A stretch of DNA of 64,000 nt, from contig JAEMBT020000002.1 in NCBI GenBank assembly GCA_018873245.2, positions 8,034,001 to 8,098,000 on the forward strand. Reading direction: 5' to 3'. A program made the position numbers and the translations under genes. The number at the start of each line of letters is the position of its first letter. Positions within the stretch are counted from its first letter, which is position 1. The stretch comes from Archegozetes longisetosus (lineage: Eukaryota; Arthropoda; Arachnida; Sarcoptiformes; Trhypochthoniidae). Of the stretch, positions 33,602 to 46,000 are shown one piece after another. The notes below the pieces were generated by a model. That model was not told the origin of the DNA, did no database searches, and saw nothing but the letters and a program-made list of their open reading frames with translations.

Positions 33602-34053
33602 GCTATACCCTATGGTGCTATAGAGGAGAGTTTTTTGCATCTAAGGGAGACTATTGCACAATTCGTTGATCATTCCTGTAATGTAGTGCTTTTTCAATAC
33701 ATGCGCAAATATTCAAGTTTTATATTATAAACAAATTTACTCCTTATTACGTTGACTACTCGTTAATATACGAAGGTTAAAATTAGTCTCCCTAAGATAC
33801 AAAAATCTCCTCTGTATACGACATTAGATTTTACGGTAGACGGCCAAAACAATCCCCGAACTTGCACAACTCTGCCTACGAGTTGAATGCAAGACAATCT
33901 CGGTATCGCTATAACTACAACCACAGCTTTCATTGCTACCAACAGTTTTACACTTCGATAGCTTTTCTTGCTTGTCACGATATGAGATGTCATCGAAATA
34001 GTCATTTACAGTATTTTAAAATTCCAATTTCGAAAAAATACATTGTAGCAAAC

Positions 34054-36120
34054 TAGAGGTGGAACAGGAACCCTAAACCCGTCGGGAACCCGCTCAAAAC
34101 CCAAACCCGTACGGGTTTGGGCCGGGTTGGGTCAGTAAAAGTATTTCACGGGTTGGGTCGGGTTTGAAAAGTTTTTCTCGAAAACTCGTATATAAGAAAA
34201 TTATTTTGTTTAAAATAAATAAATAAAAATTATGTAGATATCATGCGATGTAATAATTACTTTATATATTAAGATTACTTAGGCCTCTAGCAATTCCCTC
34301 TATTTTTTAAAACCATGTGAGTCACAAATAGATTCGTTGTTTTCAAATTTCAATGACTTAATTAATTTTAAAAATTTAATTACACAAATGAATGAAATTA
34401 ATTTAGAAGAGAGTGATGACATCCAAATAACCAAAGAAAAAGACAGAAAACAATTAGTGAATTTTTTGGCAATAACTCAAATATTGGCCAATCAACTAAT
34501 AATAACATTAAGGCAACATTAATAAAATTAATTAAGAATAATGACAATCGTATTACTTATAAAACTCACGAGTCTCTTAAGGATTATTGGAAGTCGTTTA
34601 GAAGAATTTTATTAGATAATGAAGAAACATATTATGTCAAATGTATTAATTGTTTAAATATTATTAAATGCAACTCATAAACTAGTAATAATTCATTAAT
34701 TCGTCATAATTGCAATAACAAAGTTAGCATTAATAATAATGAAACCATCGATTGTTACTTAATTAAACCATTAAAGAATAATAGAGATATTAAGTCAGAC
34801 TTAGCCGATACCATTGCATTATTTGTTGCTAAAGATTTAAGACCTATTAATATCATTAAAGGCGAAGTTTCAAACAATTTGCTCAGCACTTGATGAATAT
34901 TGGCTCTAAACATCCAAATGTACCGATTGGCGATATATTACCGTCTGATACCACGGTTATAAATCACATTACCATAGTATATAATAATATTCGTCAAAAT
35001 TTATTAAATGATTTCTCAAAAGTCAATGCAGTTGGCATCACATGCGACCACTGGTCATATGAAATATTAAAAATTAATTATTTAACTATTACTGCTCAAT
35101 ATATTAAAAAAAAGCCAAACATTTTCAAGAGTTTTGGCGACAATTCCGACACTAAATAAAACTGCACATATTACTAAAAGTGAAGTTAACACTATTATAA
35201 ATGATTTCAAATTAAATGACATGATAAAATACTACGTAACAGATAATGCATCTTCAATGATATTATCATTTGCTGAAGAGGTTTGGTTTAGATGCTCTGC
35301 ACATAATATTAATCTAATACATAAGCACACTTTTGAAGAGCTGAAAAGCTTACCAAATCTGAACAAAATTATTTCTCTCATTCATAGCTCAAAAGAACTT
35401 GTGACTTATTTTAAACAATCAGGATTTCAAAATAAACTAAACAATACCTTAAAACAATCGATTGATATTCGATGGGATTCAAAGTTAGTTATGTTAGAGT
35501 CAATAAGAGATAATTTGCTTAATATTAAAGAAATGGCAGTACATAATTCCAAAATAATAGAAAAGATTATTGATATTAATAATCAACTATTAAATGATTT
35601 GATTTCATTATTAAAACCATTTTACAACTTACGATTAACTTGATGTCAAGAAAGTGACTCTACATTCCATTTGGTTTTACCAACAAGACAAAAGATGCTT
35701 TTGATTTGCAGAGAGAAAGACACAGATTCTGACTTAATAAAGGGGCTAAAACGATTATATGAGATTAATATTAAGCGATATCTTAATGTATCGGAACTTC
35801 ATTTTGTTGGCTCAATGCTTCATCCCCCAATTCGAAATCTCAACAATTTAGCGACTAATGAAGAAAAGACAGAAGCAATAAATTTTTTGAAATCAATTGC
35901 AGAAGGTATTAATATCCAAAATACACAAAATTCTGATAAAAGTATTACTACTGATGTTGAAGTTGACTTCTGTCTCGAAGGCTTTATTAATATTACAGAG
36001 AATACAGTCTCAATCAATGAAAGTTATGTTGAAGTGCAAAGTTATTTGGATTCAACGCATAATTTTGTACCAAACACTCCAATAATTTCTTATGTCTCTA
36101 TAAACTCTTCTTTTATCTAA
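34054..36120 (+). mobile_element. hAT transposon, right end missing
   Basis: The left end TAGAGGTGGAACAGGAACCC is followed by a GC-rich subterminal region with GGGTTTGGGCCGGGTTGGG, as in many hAT elements. It is inserted in the 5' flank of TDP2 copy 1. No inverted partner was found downstream as far as 36,490, so the element is truncated or its right end has decayed. It carries a broken transposase gene. Confidence 0.6.
34515..36120 (+). pseudogene. hAT (Hermes/Ac-like) transposase, broken
   Basis: The order of parts fits a whole hAT transposase. First a BED finger (DYWKSFRRIL, YYVKCINC, a stop, then SLIRHNC), then ALFVAKDLRPINIIKG. Next comes an open segment at 34,890-35,159 with VGITCDHWS, and another at 35,134-35,643 with YYVTDNASSMILSF (second catalytic Asp), RCSAHNINLIHKHTFEEL and DIRWDSKLVMLESIRDN. 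The last part (35,671-36,120) has LHFVGSMLHPPIRNL. At least three stops or frameshifts break it. The open segments are long, so decay is moderately recent. Confidence 0.8.
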
Positions 36121-36493
36121 AAATATTCGTATCAATTGATATTGAATAAAATCTATAACAATTAGATCAAAATTTTCTCTTATATTATTGAGAAGTTTTA
36201 AGATAAAATCGATTTTAGACTTGGCGTTCATTCTAATTGTAACGCTTTTCAATCTAAAAAATAAACTAATTCGAAACTTCGTGTGCTTTAAAGTTATTTT
36301 TACTTTATGTTAGATTAGGTTAGTTCTCAAACCTTAATCTCAAACCTTCGAATCTTCTTTTAAGTTTAAATTTTAATGATTTAATATTTTATTCGAATAT
36401 ATATTTTATTCAATTTATCAATTGTTTTGAGCAATACCGTCATAAATGGATCAATTTGGAGCATTATAATATAACGGAAAATTTAGTTATATG
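36121..36493. other. Spacer between hAT remnant and palindrome
   Basis: AT-rich, no gene and no repeat recognised. It includes a short TTAGATTAGGTTAG word near 36,310. Confidence 0.3.
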
Positions 36494-37180
36494 ATACAAT
36501 TCAGGGCAGGGTACTTCCAGTGACCCGACCCCCTCAATATATATATCGTTGGACTCAGCTTGATGAGGCGAGTTCATCGATATCCCACTTGGGACCCTAG
36601 GGCCAGCTACAAAAAGTTGGGCTTAGGTCCCTAGTGATCGGACCTAGGATTATTAGGTGTCAATATGACCGAAGGCTCGAATGGAGTTCACATATCAAAT
36701 ATGGTGGTCCTAGGGACAGGTCTTGAGACAACTTTATTACTTAAACAGTGTAGTCCATGATATTTAATTGTACCTATTGGCGACTCATTTAACCTAACCA
36801 CCACGAACCCGATTTAACCTAAGCTGACTATAGCGTCAGATCGCTTCGCGACCTGACGTAATTTTCACTTAGGTTAAATCACGCACGTGGATACTTAATT
36901 ATTTTATAGAGAAATTTAAATATGCAAGTTGGACTAAGATTCCAAGACCTAGCCCTAGGACCACCATACTTGATATGTGAACTCCATTCGAGCCTTCGGT
37001 CATATTGACACCCAATACATAATCCCAGGTCTGACCACTAGGGACGTAGGCCCAACTTTTTGTAGCTGGGCCCTAGGGTCCCAAGTGGGATATCGATGAA
37101 CTCGCCTCATCAAGCTGAGTCCAACGATATATATATTGAGGGGGTCGGGTCACTGGAAGTACCCTGTCCCTGAATTGTAT
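36494..37180. mobile_element. Palindromic (foldback-type) MITE
   Basis: Arms of roughly 240 bp (36,494-36,735 and 36,935-37,180) are near-perfect inverted copies. They start ATACAATTCAGGG and include GGGTACTTCCAGTGACCCGA and ATCCCACTTGGGACCCTAGG. The 200-bp centre has its own nested stems (TTTAACCTAAG / CTTAGGTTAAA and GCGTCAGATCGC-type repeats). No ORF. The word GTTGGACTCAGCTTGATGAG resembles the Merlin ends at 11,640 and 14,070, suggesting a distant family link. Confidence 0.75.
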
Positions 37181-37434
37181 TATAAAACCAAAAGTTTTAG
37201 CCAAATCTAATGTGAGCAAACAGACAATAAATCTGACTAAATATATTGAAATCAGTTTTTCAAACATTACCATTACATCAAAAAAGTAATTGATATCAGC
37301 TCTTTCAAATAACTTTCACTGTTTTATAGAAAAAATAAGGTTTCAATTTAAATCTGATATAAAGACCCAAATATACCTTATTGCATAAAAATCTGGAAAA
37401 GTTTTTTGGAAGCTTAAGTTAATTTATATTTTTA

Positions 37435-38434
37435 GTTTCAGACGCAAAAAGTCGTCAAACGCCACCGTAGATATTGGACCTTTTAATACTGATTGTGAAC
37501 CCCAGGGGGGCAAAGGTTTATAAGGAGATGATAGAGAAATCTGATCAAAATCTTTCAAACTTTCTCATATATTGTTATATCGATTTAAAAGAATAGCAGT
37601 TTTCAGAGTTTAATTCATTGAAATAATTTATTTTTACACTCAGATAAATCACAAAAACTGTTCGTGTTATTTAGCGGATTACCAATGAATCTACGCAATA
37701 TATGATTATTACAATATTAATTCAATTTTATTTATGTGATTTGAAACGAAGCTGTTTCTCAATCCTACATTATAAGTTGGACCTTACTGCATATAATGAG
37801 CTGTAATTCTTAGTATATTTGATTTCTTAATTTATTGCTTATTTTCATGTTCACTATTGGTTTTGTTGAGTTTAATTTTGATTATTTTATAATTGACTAT
37901 AACATCCGACTATGTTAAGTCAAAAAAATTTCTGATATTCATAGTCGATCACAAAATAATCAAAAGTAAACTCAACAAAACCAATAGTGAACATGAAACT
38001 GAGCAATAAATTAAGTAAGAAACGTAGTAAGTCAGATTTTTAAATGAAAAATTCAAGTAAAAATCATATTTTCATATAAAAAGAAGTTATGAAGAGTACC
38101 CGAACCCGCCCTACTCTATTAGTGGTCAGTACACTAACCACTAGGCCACTTAGGGAGATAAACACTCAACGCTTTTAAACTCACAGATTGAGCGGCTTTT
38201 TCATTTTATTTATACCCTCTAAAATAGCTGACTTTAAAGTCAAATAAATTTGATTCGATATAACTTTTGTCAAATCTTAACATAGAGTGGGATAAATTCA
38301 TTAATCCTTAGTGCATATAAAGTGAGCCAGAGTCTGGCTTCGACTCTGCGGGGAGCCTTAACTTTTTTCTTACCTATTTCAATGATATGGGCCTACAATT
38401 CATTTGGCGTTTGACGACTTTTTGCGTCTGAAAC
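37435..38434. mobile_element. TA-flanked nonautonomous element with tRNA-like insert
   Basis: The TIR GTTTCAGACGCAAAAAGTCG (at least 30 bp) is present at both ends, with TA on each side (37,433-34 and 38,435-36), as for Tc1/mariner elements. Inside is a second inverted pair of about 60 bp (37,838-37,895 and 37,952-38,015, including GTTCACTATTGGTTTTGTTG) that could form a strong hairpin. A tRNA-like segment follows. No transposase. Confidence 0.8.
38085..38158 (-). ncRNA. tRNA-derived SINE head / tRNA pseudogene
   Basis: The minus strand holds an A box TGGCCTAGTGG (38,148-38,138) and a B box GGTTCGGGTAC (38,106-38,096), about 31 bases apart, preceded by TCTCCCTAAG. This is the layout of a tRNA gene, with a D arm like tRNA-Glu/Asp (TAGTGGTTAG), but the acceptor stem does not pair well. 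A SINE head or tRNA pseudogene is therefore more likely than a working tRNA. It lies within the element at 37,435-38,434. Confidence 0.5.
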
Positions 38435-38436
38435 TA

Positions 38437-39156
38437 AATTTGTTTTTAAAGTCCGGGCCTAGCATGAGATTTATTAATTTAAAGGAAATTTCGCACACTT
38501 CCATTTGATGTTTAAAATTTCTTGTACGATAACTACATGTGAAGTTATAGCGCATCAACTGTCAATACAATAATTATTGAATTACTCAGCCGTTTACAAG
38601 TCTTTCATTAAAAGAAATTGGGTGCAAAAATTCACAAAATGATTCTTCGATGGCAAAATATATCCTTTAAACCATTTATGATATCAAAATAAAAATTTAA
38701 TCAGAAAACGATGGCGCAAAGGAGGCTTAAAAAGGAGCGCGCTTAAATTCCAAATGTGATCATCGATTGGCTCATCATATTTTCAGGCTTGATTCAGATA
38801 AAAAATTCATGAACAGTAATAAAAGATAAATTGGATACGATAAGATGTTTAAAAATCAACGAGTAGATAGAAAAACCTATAAAATTGGACGAGGTTCGGC
38901 GACCTATTGTAGAAAGTATGTATAAGCACTTTCAAAAGTTTATTAAATCTTTTGGTCAAAAAATTAAATTATGAAAACTTAACTATATTAAAATTTAGTA
39001 TCTAATTAACTTGCAAGCAAAAATAATTAAATTTGAATCAAAATTTTAGAAGTTATGAATGAAGACTTTTTCCAGATTTCAGTGCAATAAAGTATTGTTT
39101 CAAAGCAATCGAATAGTAATTATTTAAATCAATACAAAAGACTAAATTTTGCAAAT
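38437..39156. other. Intergenic, no feature seen
   Basis: AT-rich sequence between two nonautonomous elements. No ORF of interest, no repeat and no similarity to the corresponding part of the first TDP2 copy, so it is probably inserted or decayed material. Confidence 0.3.
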
Positions 39157-39904
39157 CAATGCGTTAGTCGAAGAGTAGCCTCTGTTACTCTACTAAAATC
39201 CATAAAGGGCTTAACTAATACAAAACTTTCCTTATGATTAATAATGAAATGACCAGTTGTATAGTCTTTGATTGATTAGTAATGCTTATTGTTAAATACT
39301 TTTTAAACTAATTACTCATTCGTAAATCATACTTATCAACAAATCAGATTCATTGACTTGTTAAAACTCTAACGAAAAAAATTTATTATATTTCGAATAA
39401 GCTTTATTTTTATGGCAAAAAAAATGAAAAGTTCTTAATACACAAAGATTTTATAATTTACTTTATAAAAACATTTTTATACAATTTTCTATATGATTAA
39501 TTTGACGATTTGTTTGAACTACTTTTATGATTTGATTTTCTTTTTTGGTTAGATTTGGCTGTCTTTTATTAGATTTTTCAAAAACTAGGTGTAAAAATTG
39601 TTGCGTTTTAGAAACAGGTGCTGTTTTCAAAATAAAATTTTGATGATTTGATTTTCTTTTTTGCACATAAAATAATTTGATTTGTTTTCAAAATAAAATT
39701 TTTTACTTCATTTTACGAAAATAAATATTTATTTTATGAAAACGAGTTATTATTGTTAAAAGGTTAAAGATAAGTAGCATTAGAAAAATTTGGTTATAAT
39801 GACTAAATTTTAGACCTAAAGGTTTCAACTTTTTCTTAAACTTTTCTATAAGTCCTTTAAGTTTTCTAGCTTTGAAGAGAGGCTACTCTTCGACTAACGC
39901 ATTG
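39157..39904. mobile_element. MITE-like element with 27-bp TIRs
   Basis: CAATGCGTTAGTCGAAGAGT continues to AGCCTCT at the left end, and its exact complement lies at the right. AAAT is found on both sides as a possible 4-bp target duplication. The interior contains repeated ATTTGATTTTCTTTTTTG and CAAAATAAAATTTT words. The 67-codon ORF inside (39,666-39,463) is a by-product of this low-complexity sequence. Confidence 0.75.
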
Positions 39905-39944
39905 AAATATATACATGCGCATTCAAATATATGTATTTGAAACC

Positions 39945-41118
39945 TTAAATAAGTCTGAAGCGACAAAGAATACCCCAGTGGTCGCTTGGAAAGAACATGT
40001 GAGGCTTCAATCTTTCTATACCAATTAGATCGAAATGAACGACATTTATTTTAGCAGGAGTTGATTCTCTCATGAAGACTCTATCGAACCTACATCTTGG
40101 CTTAAAATTAAGTCTATTAAACGACAAATTATCATTACGCGCCATATCCCATGTATGCTGAACCTCTTTTCTGCTACCAGTTTCTACCCAGACATCCACT
40201 ACATTAAGAGGCAAACCACCGACTTTTGAAATCTTAACACATTGAAAAAAGTTATTTTTTCATTTAATTCAATAACAACATTATAATTTGATTCTACCTC
40301 TAAATCTCTGAGATTAAGATCACCAGCAAATAACACAGTGTCAGTTTTAGGAGTATTTGAAACCTCTTTGAAAGCATTCCTTAATTGATTCATTCGTGTC
40401 TTTGCAAAATCTTTAGTGCTCTCCAAATGTGTATTGAGAAGACAAACAGATACTTTGCCAATAGTTACCTATTTATGATTAAATTCAGCATTACATATAT
40501 AGATTCAATATATTTTGTTATCGAATAAGCTTATTATACAGTTGGAAACTTAATAATCTACGACAGCAACAAGACTATTGTCATGTTAACTTGCCTGTAG
40601 TGCACATCATGTCTTTTTCAAATTTGATTTGAAATTTGCTTTGATAACTATATTGAGCACTCTAAGAGCTTGTTAATATCTGAGGATATTATTATGATCT
40701 GATGGAAAGCGTGCCACATCAGCGCATCACTTCTGCTTATTATCAGCGATTTTTAAGTTTTTGAGTGTACCTGAGTTTTAAGCAAATTACGACCCATTGA
40801 TGACTCGTCAAATTCAATAATTTGATTGCTCTCAAGTTTGATCGAATCTTTATGTATGAGAGTTAAGGTATAGTAGTCGACAATATTTGTATCTCCAGAA
40901 AAGAATAGGTATTGAGGAAGGTTTTCATGTAATATAGACTCAGAGTCAGCGATGACTTCTTGTAAAAACACAATATTTGCGTTTTCTCTTTTGATTATAT
41001 TACAAACCGCTTCAGTTCTGATACGAATGTCTATCTCGCTGAGCTCATCGATATTCCAAGTGATAAATCGAAAGTTTTCATTAGTTGAGGTATCGCTACT
41101 TGACTCCGCTTTAGCCAT
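39945..41118 (-). CDS. TDP2: Tyrosyl-DNA phosphodiesterase 2, copy 2
   Basis: Exons 41118-40771, 40468-40298 and 40232-39945 give 268 aa, the same length and splice phases as copy 1. Introns are 302 and 65 bp. The TWN, LQEV, NTHLEST, GDLN and SDHWG signatures are intact. In the raw sequence the gene looks frameshifted after GDLNLRDLEV, but that shift lies within the 65-bp intron (GT at 40,297, AG at 40,234-40,233). Removing it restores LEISKVGGLPLNVVDVW. The copies differ by scattered substitutions in all exons, so no recent conversion is obvious here, unlike FUT8. Role: repair of topoisomerase-derived 5'-phosphotyrosyl ends. Both copies may be functional; one substitution (TWNIDEL here, TWNIYGL in copy 1, TWNIDGL in human) sits next to the catalytic Asn. 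Confidence 0.9.
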
Positions 41119-41265
41119 TTTGGCTCGATTAAAAGTAGTTCAAAATTCACAATAACTATTGATAAACACTTGAATCGGAATGAATTTTATTTTCAATTAG
41201 TCTTAATACGGTTTTATAAATTATGAGTTGAATGCGAGACAATATCGATATCGCTATAACTACTA

Positions 41266-41718
41266 CCGGAAAGTATGGAACTTAACCCCTGGGGTTCTAT
41301 TCGAAAAATTCGCATTTTAAGGGTGAAAAAAGTGTAACAAATAGAAGCCCAGGGCTTGTAATCAAAACCGTTATTTGTTACCTTTACTTGTCTTATGGCT
41401 GCGATCTTGTCGGCAATTGTGTAACACTTGCGTTTACGTTTAGTCAAATTACTTGATGGTTCATTCTCTATCTCAGAGTCGCTCATTTTTATTCATAAGA
41501 TATTAAGACCCAAAATAAAAATGCATTTAAAATATTTACTTTTCATTAAATGGCGTTTGTTGTATTTTTTTAAACTTTTACAAAACTATAGCTTATTCAA
41601 AGTTTAAATTTTTATCAATATTCATAGTGTAGTAATTTGTGTGTCAAATATAAGCCCAGGTATTGAATACAAGCCCATGGGGTTCTATTCGACAAGGGTT
41701 AAGTTCCAGACTTTTCGG
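41266..41718 (-). mobile_element. Nonautonomous element with HTH-coding remnant
   Basis: The ends CCGGAAAGTATGGAACTTAA and, inverted, CCGAAAAGTCTGGAACTTAA mark a 453-bp element. Inside, AAGCCCAGG and GGGGTTCTATTCG words are repeated near both ends. On the minus strand an ORF (41,486-41,214) starts MSDSEIENEPSSNLTKRKRK, then CYTIADKIAAIRQVK, a basic helix-turn-helix start like those of pogo/Tigger and related transposases. Only this domain remains. Confidence 0.6.
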
Positions 41719-42867
41719 TGAAAATCGTTCTTTCTTCTGAATTGTCATATTCAGTAATCATCAGTATTAGTCCAAGTTATGTCTTTTAGATTCCAAATAA
41801 AGATTTTTATTATAACAGTTTTTACCGATTTTATACTCTACCACCGGATAGAGTTGATTTTGAACTCATAAGCCGATTTGGCTGCCTTGTAAATGTCTCG
41901 TATCAGTTTTGATAAACTTTTATAAGATAACTCTCCAAAAAGTATTAAGGGAATAGTTGGCAACTGTTCATAACTCCATTTATATACACGTGATTACTTT
42001 GACTTTGACAGTATTTTATTTCATCTCAAAAGTAAAACCAAGATGTAGAACGCAGAATTAATATTACATATGCACCTCTTGTTTCAATTGACATCGAAAG
42101 GTCATTCTAGCAATATGAAAATATTTTGAACAGTTGAAGACAGAGCTTGTTACCAGAAAATTGTATTGCTTTATATTATTAAACATCACTTTTTTCTCAA
42201 CGAATACTAATGCCTTTAGTAAGTTATTGTATGTTATAATAGTTTAATCTAGGCTATTTTTGCATTCCTAAAATCAGATTAAACTACCGATTTTAGAAAT
42301 TATTATTACCTATTACCGACCGATTTGACTGCTTTTTATAACCGAAAAGTCACACTTTAACTATTATATACCACTGATTTCACAATCCGATGGCTTTCTT
42401 TTGTGTTTGTTACGATTTGAGATCTCATCGAATTAGTTATTAACAGTTTTGTAAATTCCATTTTCGAAAAATAATATATTGCAGCAAATACAAGTTGTTT
42501 TCAAATGCTAAAACAGTTGTGAATGGTTCAAATTGAAGCCAATACAAAGGGTAAATCTGTTGTCAGATCTAAATCAATTGTCAAACTTATCTAATGATTT
42601 GACATGAAAAAGTCTTTTCAGTCATCAAACAAATTACTCAGAGTTTAGCAAAAGTTTACACAAAAAAATATTATCCAATAGTTGCTTAGTTTAATTTTAT
42701 TTTTCGAGAAATTATACGAAATCTGAAACTTTTGTCAAAAGATGGCGATAATATAGTTGTCAACTTTTATGTTATAAACTAACTTTCTTATGAAGCTGAC
42801 TCTGTTCAAGGAAATGTTCATCTTATACTTACGTTGGCTTATGCCGAGTCCTAGGTATACGATAGTT
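41719..42867. other. Intergenic with end of TDP2 duplication
   Basis: No gene. Similarity to the outer flank of TDP2 copy 1 returns at about 42,390-42,490. Just after it, CAAACAAATTACTCA.AGTTTAGC (42,623) repeats a word at 27,378, a dispersed repeat of unknown type. Confidence 0.4.
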
Positions 42868-43048
42868 ATATGGAGCACTCAAACATACTTTCCTTGCCTA
42901 GTGCGTTAGACACACTATTCTCCTAACTTAACCCAACCAACTTGACTTATAAAGTGTCTTGGACTTTATCTAGTTAAGTTAGTTAGGTTAGGTTAGGATA
43001 TGGCTCTATCGCTCTAGGCGCAGAAGGAGATCTCGAGTGCTCCGCATA
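42868..43048. mobile_element. Possible small palindromic MITE
   Basis: TATGGAGCACTC at the left, and GAGTGCTCCGCATA at the right, with inner pairs CTCCTAACTTAACC / GGTTAGGTTAGGA. It includes three TTAGG units in a row (about 42,980), like the insect telomere repeat, but as part of the inner stem rather than a telomeric array. Confidence 0.4.
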
Positions 43049-46000
43049 GCTCTTACATATTTTAGGTTTAGCTCAAATCAAGGCAAGTGTAAAAGTGTAA
43101 CATAAACATTTACTCTTTAGAAAATAGTTCAACTTTAAGTTGATTCAATGGTAATTATGGCCAAATATAAAGTTTCATTAATCAAAGTTAATTGGAAAAG
43201 TTGAGTTCTCTCTAAATACTAGCTAATTGAATGAATTAGTTCTAGTTTTGAAATACAAGTGCATTCCTAATTGAACTGATGTTCTTCACAAAGTTATGTT
43301 GAAGTTTCATATAATACCATTATACTAAAAGTGAATGAAAATCTGAACACTAATGATTAATTACGTCATTAATACAATTAAAACCAATCCTTGAAACTTT
43401 AGCCTTAATTTTCAAAATGATTAACTTATTGACAATAGGTTTGATTGCCTAAATTTTTTCTTCAAAGTCATTTTGAAACCTTTCAATCACTCATATCAAA
43501 ACTTCTCATTAACTTTTAGAATTTGTTTAATCTTAAGCTTAAGCATCGATAACACATTAATTAGTGAGTTATTGTTTTCATTGTATTCTTGAAAAGTTAG
43601 CTTAATTTGCAAAATCCAAAACAATTAAATGATAAATGGTTTGAAAATAATGAAATTATTGTTAAAACTCGCATCAAACTGCATAGAGATTTAAAGTGAA
43701 ACTTCTCAAAATGCTTCGACGGGTCTTTTGGACTTGAAATTAATAGAGTTGAGATTTTGGATAGTATTTAGTATATTATTGTATTGAAATATAGTATTTG
43801 TAAGTGAAGCAAGATTTTGAGCGGTTTTCATCGAATGAAAGGTTAAATCGAGTGAAGAGTTCAAAAGAATAGCTCACTTCAACAATAGCACCACAACTCT
43901 GAAAGGGGAAGTACAATTAAAAATATGTATTCTATGTTTTGTTAAGTGATTAAACAAAGTTCATATACTAGTATTTAAAAAACCATCAAAATCGACAAAT
44001 CATCAAATAATTCTCAAATTTAACACTGGTTCAAAGTGTTTAAAGTAAAATTTAGACTAAATTTTCACAATAAAGCGAACCATTTGAAGCAAATAACTTT
44101 AATTTTTTGATATTTCATGCAATCATCATTGCTTTTCTTATGGTCGCAGAAATCATAAAAAACTCTTCAATTATAATAATTGACGTTTTTGTAAACCAAC
44201 TGAACCTAAAATTTTTGATAAAATATAAAAGAAAAATTGAAAGAGAAGAAAAATGATTAGAAGTTTGGCATAATTTTAGATCGTATTCACAACCGGTATG
44301 TGGTGAATAACTATCACATTAAATAATAATAAATTAACAGCAAAGTTTGCACATAAAACAGTTTAGGTTCATTTGTTCGTAACACAAAACGTGTGTTCAT
44401 ATACTCTGATGAATACGTTAGACACGACTTTATAATAGAATGATCGCGAACAACAATTAATTTTAAAATGCAATTCAAATAAATTGTGTAAAAAGCATGA
44501 AATTGTATATATTATTATTATTATACTGTTTGATTGTTTCGTTTACTTTCATTTTGTTTATGAAATAGATTCAATTATTAATTATAAAAAGCGTGCTTGG
44601 CATTTCAGAAAGCATTTTTTCAACCAATGCGTTCATTCTAAATATATTTTCAATCAATGCATTAAGTATTGTGAGTTCGGCACAAAGTCTCTAATAAAAG
44701 GCCCTTTAGTGAGCTTTTAGTCGCATTATTGCAATTGACTCTAACAGTATTTTATGTTTGATCCAGCGCTACTTTTAGTATCATTTCAATTAAGCTAAAT
44801 ATTATGATTATTATCATGAATGGTACTTAAAGCCAACATAAGCCGTATAGGAGTTGTATTCCTCCACTGAGTAACTCAATTTTGGATACGGTATTCTGTC
44901 AAATATTTTTTGACTGTTATGAATTCTATTTAAAAAATTATTAATTTGTTCAAAATTATATAGTGAATGAACAACATTTAAAAGTTAGCAATATTTAAGA
45001 ATAATTTTCATTAAAATCATATCTATTAAATTAGTAACTAATAGTCAAAGGCGAAGCCGTTAGAAGCTCTGTGGTGCTTGGGCACTCCAACTCAACCTCG
45101 CCAACATGACAGAAAAAATTCTATATTTCTGAATATAAATTTTCTTCATCTTTTATAATTATGAGAAAATAAAGCTAAAATGCTAAATAATTTGAATTAA
45201 AAAACTATTACACAATGGGCTTGATCGGAGAAGTATATATTCAATCAAATTGCATATGATCTGTGCATTTCAAACTTTGTGTGCCCCATTCGAAATTTTT
45301 TGCCCTCACTACTACTACCGATGATTAATTAAAGGAAATATTAATAGCCAATTAGCGGGATTCAGTTTCAGGTATTGCAGGCAGTAATCAATCTCTTTTA
45401 ATTAAAACTTTATTATTCATAAGGTATAAGATCTAAACAAACTGGTAATAGTGTCAATATATTGACTATGAATTAGAGGGTCATTCTTGTATGAATATCA
45501 TATCGTTGTGATTATTACACTAATATAACATGTCAGGTTTATTTTCAGGTTTATGAACGTAGCATTAATATTGATTCATCATAAACCTCTATATTGTTAG
45601 TGAGTGTTATTCGCAGCTGTAAGAAGTCCATTGTAGTGTTTTATCCGAGCTGAATTCGCAAATACCGATTGCCCTCAGATCTACTCCAATCAAATTAATT
45701 ACAAATAACAAAAGCTAATTTCAGGTCAATCTAGTCCTAAAGCTTAAAATGAGAGTTTAATCAGAGCTAGAAGCAGGGACAAGCAAGGCCTGAGAAGTGT
45801 TTATCGACTAGTTTTTATCGATCTCTGTATAGAAGATGTTAAACTTAATACAAGATTTTAATGATTGAAGTGGTTTGAATTGATGCCAAACCATTAATAA
45901 TGAGTGTTTGCGTAAATTAACTTTTCAATTGAAGTGAAGCTAATCTACAATAATAATTATTGTAAAACACTTCACACCTATAATGAATTCAATATTAAAA

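Larger units (their letters stand above)
31154..34053. repeat. Duplicated TDP2 segment, copy 1
   Basis: This corresponds to about 37,190-42,490. The 3' flank (CAGACAATAAATCTGACTAAA at 31,180 and 37,221), the gene itself, and the outer 5' flank (GAGTTGAATGC(A/G)AGACAAT at 33,880 and 41,226, then TTTCGAAAAA near 34,030 and 42,463) are shared. Each copy has its own insertions: a hAT element here, several elements in the other. The stretch 33,610-34,053 has no gene. Confidence 0.7.

Noticed and set aside
39463..39666. 67-codon minus-strand ORF
   Set aside because: It lies in AT-rich internal repeats of a MITE; its Lys/Asn/Gln content is explained by composition.
40199..40300. TDP2 copy 2 as a frameshifted pseudogene
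   Set aside because: The shift lies inside a short intron; the spliced frame is intact.
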